9,856 nucleotides of DNA from an uncultured Collinsella sp. (GTDB taxonomy: Bacteria; Actinomycetota; Coriobacteriia; Coriobacteriales; Coriobacteriaceae): the NCBI GenBank assembly GCA_902493545.1, contig CABUQI010000043.1, positions 1-9,856 of the forward strand, in the 5' to 3' direction. Below, one piece after another: positions 5,694 to 9,856 of the stretch (positions within the stretch are counted from its first letter, which is position 1; each line of letters opens with the position of its first letter). A program made the translations under genes and the position numbers. Below the pieces are notes generated by a model. That model searched no databases. It had not been told where the DNA came from and worked only from the letters and a program-made list of their open reading frames with translations.

Positions 5694-6533
5694 ATGGGAG
5701 CCGTCCACGTTCGCACGCCTAAGAACTTTGTGCTCGAGGAGCGCCTGGAGCGCTACGCCGATGCGATTGAGACGAACCCCGAGGCCTATGTCGGAGATTG
5801 GCGCAAGGCCTGTGCGCCCGCAGGCAGCAAGCCCTTCGAACACCTTCATCTGGATCTGGGCTGTGGCAAGGGAACCTATCTGGTCGAGCGCGCCCACCGC
5901 GAGCCCGACACCCTCTTTATCGGCATGGACCAGGAGCCCATCTGCATCGCCTATGCCGCGCAGAAAATCTGCGAACAGGGGCTATCCAACGCACTCGTCC
6001 TGCCCCGAGGCGCCGCATCGCTGCCACAGCTGTTTGCCGCAGGCGAGCTCGATGCCATCACCATTAACTTTCCCACGCCGCAGCCCAAGGCCAAGTACGC
6101 TAAAAAACGACTCGTCCATGTCGACCATCTGATGCTCTACCGCCCGCTCTTTTCAGCCGGCGCTACCGTCACACTGCGCACCGATAGCAAGCCGTTGCGC
6201 GATTACGCCCTGGGACAGTTTGCCGCGGCCGGCTACGATACGCTTTGGGTAAGCGACGACGTCCGCCGCGACCATCCCGAGCATCCCGAGACCGAGTACG
6301 AGCGCCGCACGCGCGAGATGGGTGCCGCCGTCTATGGCATTTGCGCCACACCTGGAGCGCAGCCCAGCGATGAACAGCTCGCGGCGGGCCGCGCGCAGGA
6401 GCAAAGCCTAGCCTGCTACCTGCCCGATAACCTCGATGAGCTCGCCTATGTGCCTCTGGGCATGGAAGAGGCCGTCGAGAACTTTAGAAACCGTGCCCGC
6501 AAGGGCAAGAAGCGTCTACCGCAAGAGTCCTAG
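5694..6533 (+). CDS. trmB: TrmB-family tRNA (guanine-46-N7)-methyltransferase, divergent
   Basis: 279 residues; AAGGAG (5684-5689) lies 4 bases before the ATG. TrmB methylates N7 of guanine 46 in the tRNA variable loop. Visible TrmB signatures in order: LDLGCGKGTYL (53-63, SAM loop), FIGMDQE (75-81), NALVL (99-103), ITINFPTPQPKAKYAKKR (122-139), LRTDSKPLRDYA (161-172) and the near-invariant TEYERR (200-205). The family core motif after strand 4, normally close to PDPWxKxRHxKRR, here reads PTPQPKAKYAKKR, losing the Asp and Trp. The C-terminus extends about 70 residues past TEYE, longer than typical TrmB, and ends in a basic RNRARKGKKR stretch (265-274) that may contact RNA. It lies 119 bp behind the Trm9-like gene and is probably co-transcribed or separately promoted. 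Family call good; activity on G46 less certain given the motif changes. Confidence 0.78.
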   Translation: MGAVHVRTPKNFVLEERLERYADAIETNPEAYVGDWRKACAPAGSKPFEHLHLDLGCGKGTYLVERAHREPDTLFIGMDQEPICIAYAAQKICEQGLSNALVLPRGAASLPQLFAAGELDAITINFPTPQPKAKYAKKRLVHVDHLMLYRPLFSAGATVTLRTDSKPLRDYALGQFAAAGYDTLWVSDDVRRDHPEHPETEYERRTREMGAAVYGICATPGAQPSDEQLAAGRAQEQSLACYLPDNLDELAYVPLGMEEAVENFRNRARKGKKRLPQES

Positions 6534-6598
6534 GGGCTTCTGATGGTCGCGGCGTTGGCAAACAAGCGCAAATAGGCGCCAGCGAACGGCCCTCAAAC

Positions 6599-6721
6599 CT
6601 AAGTGAGTAGACTATTTTGCAATAGCCAAGCACAGCCCGCATAGCGAAACATAAAACCGCAGGTAGAACCCTTGCGCAAAAGCCATGTGCTCGCAATATC
6701 GCAAAAAGTCTACTCACTTAG
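6599..6721. repeat. Inverted-repeat-bounded element of about 123 bp
   Basis: The left arm CTAAGTGAGTAGACT (6599-6613) and right arm AGTCTACTCACTTAG (6707-6721) are perfect inverted repeats of 15 bases. After a single extra A at 6614, TTTTGC (6615-6620) pairs with GCAAAA (6701-6706), giving 21 paired bases in total. Inside, AGCACA (6629-6634) pairs with TGTGCT (6686-6691), so the whole element could fold into one long imperfect hairpin with a central loop of about 50 bases. The outer ends carry TA dinucleotides. It encodes nothing recognisable and is AT-richer than its flanks. Candidates: a MITE-like or dispersed intergenic repeat, a structured RNA, or a large regulatory hairpin. Confidence 0.85.
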
Positions 6722-6803
6722 CTAGCGACTACACTAAACGGCTGGGCAGAACGCCCATTTCCTGCATTTTCTTGCCTGCAAACGCATCGATGCGCCGCTA
6801 CGC

Positions 6804-6809
6804 CATAAT
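6804..6809 (+). promoter_or_regulatory. Candidate -10 box for the helicase gene
   Basis: CATAAT lies 33 bases before the helicase ATG and would start transcription near 6816. No -35 box is found at normal spacing, so support is limited to the -10 match and its position. Confidence 0.35.
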
Positions 6810-6842
6810 AGTTGGCGGACAATCGCGAGAGAAAGCAACCAC

Positions 6843-9524
6843 ATGGCACAGACCACGACAGATACCGCCGCCAGCACCGTCTCCGGCGCCGGCGCCGCCA
6901 GCTCATTCTCGGGCGGCACGGGAACCGAAGCCGAGTTTGGCTCGCTCGGCGCGCTCTCCCCCACCTGGTGGGAGCCCGAGGACGGCAGCGAGCCCGAACC
7001 GTGGCTCACGCCCGATCAAGCCTTCGAACGCTTCTTTGAATGGACGAGCGACCGTGGCATTGAGCTGTGGGATCACCAAGAAGAGGCCCTCATGGACCTG
7101 GCCGCCGGCGATCACGTCATTTTGGGCACGCCGACCGGATCGGGCAAGTCGCTCGTCGCGCTGGGCATGCTCTTTATGGGCATGGCGCAGGGCAAACGCT
7201 GCTACTACACGGCTCCTATCAAGGCTCTGGTCAGCGAGAAGTTTTTCGACCTGGTACAGGTGCTCGGCCGCGATAACGTAGGCATGATCACCGGCGACAC
7301 GCATATCAACACCAAGGCTCCCGTCATCTGCTGCACGGCCGAAATCCTTGCCAACGATGCGCTACGCGAGGGCGAGGACGCCGATGTGGGCTGCGTGGCC
7401 ATGGACGAGTTCCATTACTTTGCCGACCCCGACCGCGGCTGGGCTTGGCAGGTGCCGCTGCTCACCCTGCCCCATACGCAGTTTATGCTCATGAGCGCCA
7501 CACTTGGCGATGTCACTGCAATCGCCGCCTCTCTCGAAGAGCACACCGGCGCTGCTTGCGACCTGGTTGTCGACGCCCCGCGCCCCGTGCCCCTGAGCTA
7601 TGACTACGTGACGACCTCGCTCGAGGGCACCGTCGAGCTCGCCATGCGCCGCGGAGAGGCCCCACTCTACATCGTGCACTTTAGTCAGGACGCCGCGCTT
7701 GCCACGGCACAGTCGCTTGCCAACTTTGGCATCGCTAGCAAGGAGCAGCGCGAGGCCATTAAGGAAGCTGCCAAAGGCACGAGTTTCTCCACCGCCTTCG
7801 GCAAGATTCTCAAGCGCCTGCTCGGCTGCGGCGTCGGCGTGCACCACGCCGGTATGCTGCCGCGCTATCGCCTACTGGTTGAGCGCCTGGCGCAGCAGGG
7901 CCTGCTGCCCGTCATCTGCGGCACCGACACGCTCGGCGTCGGCATCAACGTGCCCATCCACACCGTGGTGCTCACCGCGCTCACCAAGTTCGACGGTTAC
8001 AAGATGCGCCGTCTGCGCGCCCGTGAGTTCCATCAGATTGCCGGTCGCGCCGGCCGCTCGGGCTTCGATACCGAGGGCATGGTGATTGCCGAGGCACCCG
8101 AGCACGAGATCGAGAATGCCAAGCTTATGGCCAAGGCGGGCGACGACCCCAAAAAACTCCGTAAGATTAAAAAGAAAAAGGCCCCCGAGGGCTTTGTCAC
8201 CTGGAACAAGCAGACCTTTGAGCGCCTGATTGAGACGCAGCCCGAGACGCTCAAGCCGCGCCTGCGCATCACGCACTCCATGGTGATTAGCGTGGTCGAG
8301 CAGGGCGGCGATGCCCGAGCCCGCGTACACGACCTCATCGAGACGAGCCTGCAGACTCCCGAGGAAAAGGCCAAGCTCGAGGTTCGCGCCGACGAAATCT
8401 TCGCCACGCTCATCGATTCCGGCGTCGTCGTTCGCACCGAGGTGCCGCCCGCGCCTGACGCCCCGGCTGACGCCGCACCAGACATCGATTATGCGCTGAC
8501 GGTCGATCTACCCGAGGACTTCGCGCTCGATCAGCCACTCTCGCCGTTCTTGCTTGCCGCATTGGAACTGCTCGACCCCGAGAGCGAGACCTATACCATG
8601 GATCTGATCTCGATGGTCGAGGCAACGCTCGAGGATCCCAAACAGGTGCTGCGTGCACAGGAGCGCGCCGCGCGCGACCGCGCGATGGCAGAAATGAAGG
8701 CTGACGGCGTCGAATATGAGGAGCGCTTGGAGCGCATTCAAGACGTCACGTACGAAAAGCCGCTCGAGGATTTGCTCGACGCCGCCTTTGACAAGTACTG
8801 CCAGGAAGTGCCCTGGGCAAACGACTACCAGCTCTCTCCCAAGAGCGTCCTGCGCGATATGCTGGAAAGCGCGAGCGATTTTAAGGGTTACATTCAAAAG
8901 CTCGGCATCGCCCGCTCCGAGGGCATTTTGCTGCGCTACCTAGCAGAGGCCTACCGTTCACTCGACCGCACCGTGCCCATCGAGAAGCGCGACGAGCGCC
9001 TGCGCGACATTATCTCGTGGCTGGGCTTTGTGGTGCGCTCGGTGGACTCGAGCCTGGTGGATGAGTGGGAGAACGCCGGCAACCCCGCTGCACTCGACGC
9101 CGCACCGCCGCAGGGCATCGACGAGGTCGTTGCGGACCGTCGCGGCTGCACGCTGTTGGTGCGCAACGCACTCTTCCGCCGCGTGACCCTTGCCGCTCGC
9201 GAGCACGTTCGCGACCTGGGCGAGCTCGACGACGACTGGGGCATGAGCGAAATCCGCTGGCAAAAGGCGCTCGATGCTTACCACGAGCAGCACGAAGAAA
9301 TCCTCACCGACGGAGATGCCCGCAGCGCCGCGATGTTTTCCATTGACGAGTCCGACGAGAAGACCGCGCACGTATGGCACGTGCACCAGATCTTTGCCGA
9401 CGAGGATGGCGACCACGATTTTGGCATCATGGGCGATGTCGATCTGGACGCCACGCAAGACGGCGGCGAGGTCATCTTCAAAAACTACCGCGTCGGCTTT
9501 ATCGAGGACCTGCTCGAGAACTAG
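6843..9524 (+). CDS. Ski2-like DExH-box RNA helicase with DUF3516 C-terminal region
   Basis: 893 residues. An ATP-dependent superfamily 2 helicase of the Ski2/HelY group, expected to unwind or remodel RNA in the cytoplasm. After a low-complexity Ser/Thr/Gly/Ala-rich N-terminus (1-35), the helicase motifs appear in order: GTPTGSGKS (95-103, Walker A), APIKAL (124-129, Ia), DEFHYF (188-193, Walker B, DExH), SATLGD (218-223, III), VHHAGMLP (333-340), GTDTLGVGIN (360-369, V) and QIAGRAGR (398-405, VI). A basic KKLRKIKKKK stretch (437-446) leads into the actinobacterial DUF3516 region (about 450-893), which includes LLDPESETYTMDLISMVEATL (576-596), DGVEYEERLE (621-630), LARSEG-type GIARSEG (688-694) and VDSSLVDEWE (734-743). 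Length is normal for the family. The ribosome-binding site is weak (GAGAGAAAG). All catalytic motifs are intact. The gene ends at a strong terminator and converges with a minus-strand gene. The specific RNA substrate of DUF3516 helicases is not known to me. Confidence 0.93.
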   Translation: MAQTTTDTAASTVSGAGAASSFSGGTGTEAEFGSLGALSPTWWEPEDGSEPEPWLTPDQAFERFFEWTSDRGIELWDHQEEALMDLAAGDHVILGTPTGSGKSLVALGMLFMGMAQGKRCYYTAPIKALVSEKFFDLVQVLGRDNVGMITGDTHINTKAPVICCTAEILANDALREGEDADVGCVAMDEFHYFADPDRGWAWQVPLLTLPHTQFMLMSATLGDVTAIAASLEEHTGAACDLVVDAPRPVPLSYDYVTTSLEGTVELAMRRGEAPLYIVHFSQDAALATAQSLANFGIASKEQREAIKEAAKGTSFSTAFGKILKRLLGCGVGVHHAGMLPRYRLLVERLAQQGLLPVICGTDTLGVGINVPIHTVVLTALTKFDGYKMRRLRAREFHQIAGRAGRSGFDTEGMVIAEAPEHEIENAKLMAKAGDDPKKLRKIKKKKAPEGFVTWNKQTFERLIETQPETLKPRLRITHSMVISVVEQGGDARARVHDLIETSLQTPEEKAKLEVRADEIFATLIDSGVVVRTEVPPAPDAPADAAPDIDYALTVDLPEDFALDQPLSPFLLAALELLDPESETYTMDLISMVEATLEDPKQVLRAQERAARDRAMAEMKADGVEYEERLERIQDVTYEKPLEDLLDAAFDKYCQEVPWANDYQLSPKSVLRDMLESASDFKGYIQKLGIARSEGILLRYLAEAYRSLDRTVPIEKRDERLRDIISWLGFVVRSVDSSLVDEWENAGNPAALDAAPPQGIDEVVADRRGCTLLVRNALFRRVTLAAREHVRDLGELDDDWGMSEIRWQKALDAYHEQHEEILTDGDARSAAMFSIDESDEKTAHVWHVHQIFADEDGDHDFGIMGDVDLDATQDGGEVIFKNYRVGFIEDLLEN

Positions 9525-9545
9525 CCGACCATACTGGAACGAAAC

Positions 9546-9582
9546 GGGGCCGCTGGCAACATCGCCAGCGGCCCCACTTTTG
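9546..9582. terminator. Strong Rho-independent terminator between convergent genes
   Basis: GGGGCCGCTGGC (9546-9557) and GCCAGCGGCCCC (9564-9575) form a perfect 12-bp GC-rich stem with a 6-base loop (AACATC), followed by ACTTTTG on the plus strand. It lies 22 bases beyond the helicase stop. On the minus strand the stem is followed by GTTTCGTTCC, so it may also terminate the convergent DUF2130-type gene. Confidence 0.9.
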
Positions 9583-9598
9583 CACTATATGCTATGCC

Positions 9599-9856
9599 TT
9601 ACTCGGCATCCTCGACCTCATATGAATCCGCCTCGGCGGGCTCATCGTTTGCCTCCGCCGCAGCCCCGCGCGCCTCGTCAAACGCCGCCTTCATGGTCTT
9701 GTTGCCCCACGTGAGCTTGCGAATGGTAAGATCGTCGGCCTTCTTGTTGGCTAGGCGCAGATTGTTCTCGGAGGACAGCAACGCCTCCTTGGTTTTCTGC
9801 AGATGGCTAATCGTCTTGTCGATCTCATCGATTGCCGTTTGGAACTTGCGGCTCGC
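9599..9856 (-). CDS. DUF2130-type coiled-coil protein, C-terminal 85 residues only
   Basis: The frame is open from the right edge to a TAA at 9599-9601; only the last 85 residues are present and the start lies outside the window. The segment contains FQTAIDEIDKTISHLQKTKE (about 5-24), then ALLSSENNLRLANKKADDLTIRKLTWGNKTM (25-55), followed by an acidic, Ala/Glu-rich tail. The helical ID-x-TI-x-LQKTKE-x-L and AN-K-x-LTIRKLT-x-N-TM pattern matches the C-terminus of DUF2130 proteins as I recall them; these are long coiled-coil proteins of unknown function, sometimes compared with RmuC-like proteins. A TTG at 9779-9781 is internal and not a real start. It converges on the helicase gene and probably shares its terminator. 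Family call moderate because most of the protein is missing. Confidence 0.65.
   Translation of the reverse strand, partial: ASRKFQTAIDEIDKTISHLQKTKEALLSSENNLRLANKKADDLTIRKLTWGNKTMKAAFDEARGAAAEANDEPAEADSYEVEDAE

Larger units (their letters stand above)
6534..6842. other. 309-bp gene-free region between trmB-like and helicase genes
   Basis: No credible gene on either strand. It holds the 123-bp inverted-repeat-bounded element (6599-6721) and the probable helicase promoter and leader (6722-6842). No intrinsic terminator with a T-run follows the trmB-like stop; the inverted-repeat element could stop or slow transcription. Confidence 0.7.

Noticed and set aside
6484..6717. Minus-strand 77-codon frame over the inverted-repeat element and the trmB-like 3' end
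   Set aside because: It starts in the right arm of the element and runs antisense through trmB, with no ribosome-binding site or known motif. If the element proves repeated, such frames are likely annotation artefacts.
9599..9781. 60-codon minus-strand gene starting at TTG 9781
   Set aside because: The frame continues open to the window edge with the same coiled-coil character, so the TTG is internal to a larger gene.
1..9856. CRISPR array, tRNA/rRNA genes, prophage or transposase genes
   Set aside because: No regularly spaced repeats, no cloverleaf sequence and no transposase, integrase or phage protein motifs were seen on either strand.

Overview
The window looks like ordinary chromosomal DNA of a GC-rich anaerobic actinomycete, most likely class Coriobacteriia (Collinsella-like). 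This is inferred from base composition, codon use, the DUF3516-type Ski2-like helicase, and a stand-alone bacterial Elp3. No sequence search was possible, so the taxonomic call is tentative. I see no phage, plasmid, transposase, CRISPR, rRNA or tRNA genes.

Left half (1-4434), all on the minus strand. Two transcription units are read right to left. The first is a membrane-anchored XRE-type regulator (3712-4434) that overlaps by 4 bases a membrane-anchored DUF4097 beta-repeat protein (2816-3715). It ends at a hairpin terminator (2738-2769). The second starts at a promoter next to that terminator, with a -10 box so close to the ATG that the mRNA may be leaderless. It encodes Elp3 (811-2718), the radical-SAM/GNAT enzyme that carboxymethylates wobble uridine 34 of tRNA. 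The Elp3 stop codon abuts the start of a spermidine-synthase-like Rossmann-fold protein (1-810, running off the left edge).

Middle (4435-6842). A 267-bp divergent regulatory region with several small palindromes leads into two plus-strand methyltransferases. The first (4702-5574) has the N-terminal and C-terminal signatures of the Trm9/ALKBH8-methyltransferase family, which in eukaryotes methyl-esterifies the Elp3 product (cm5U34 to mcm5U34). The second (5694-6533) is a divergent TrmB-family tRNA guanine-N7 methyltransferase. A 309-bp gene-free stretch follows, holding a ~123-bp element bounded by 21-22-nt inverted repeats.

Right part (6843-9856). A large DExH RNA helicase with a DUF3516 C-terminal region (6843-9524) ends at a strong hairpin terminator (9546-9582). 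It converges on the 3' end of a DUF2130-type coiled-coil protein on the minus strand that runs off the right edge.

The main theme is tRNA/RNA metabolism: Elp3, a Trm9-like enzyme, a TrmB-like enzyme and a Ski2-like helicase within about 9 kb. The most interesting possibility is that Elp3 and the Trm9-like protein form a bacterial version of the eukaryotic wobble-uridine mcm5U pathway. The family assignments come from sequence motifs compared with family members recalled from memory; the pathway itself is inference.
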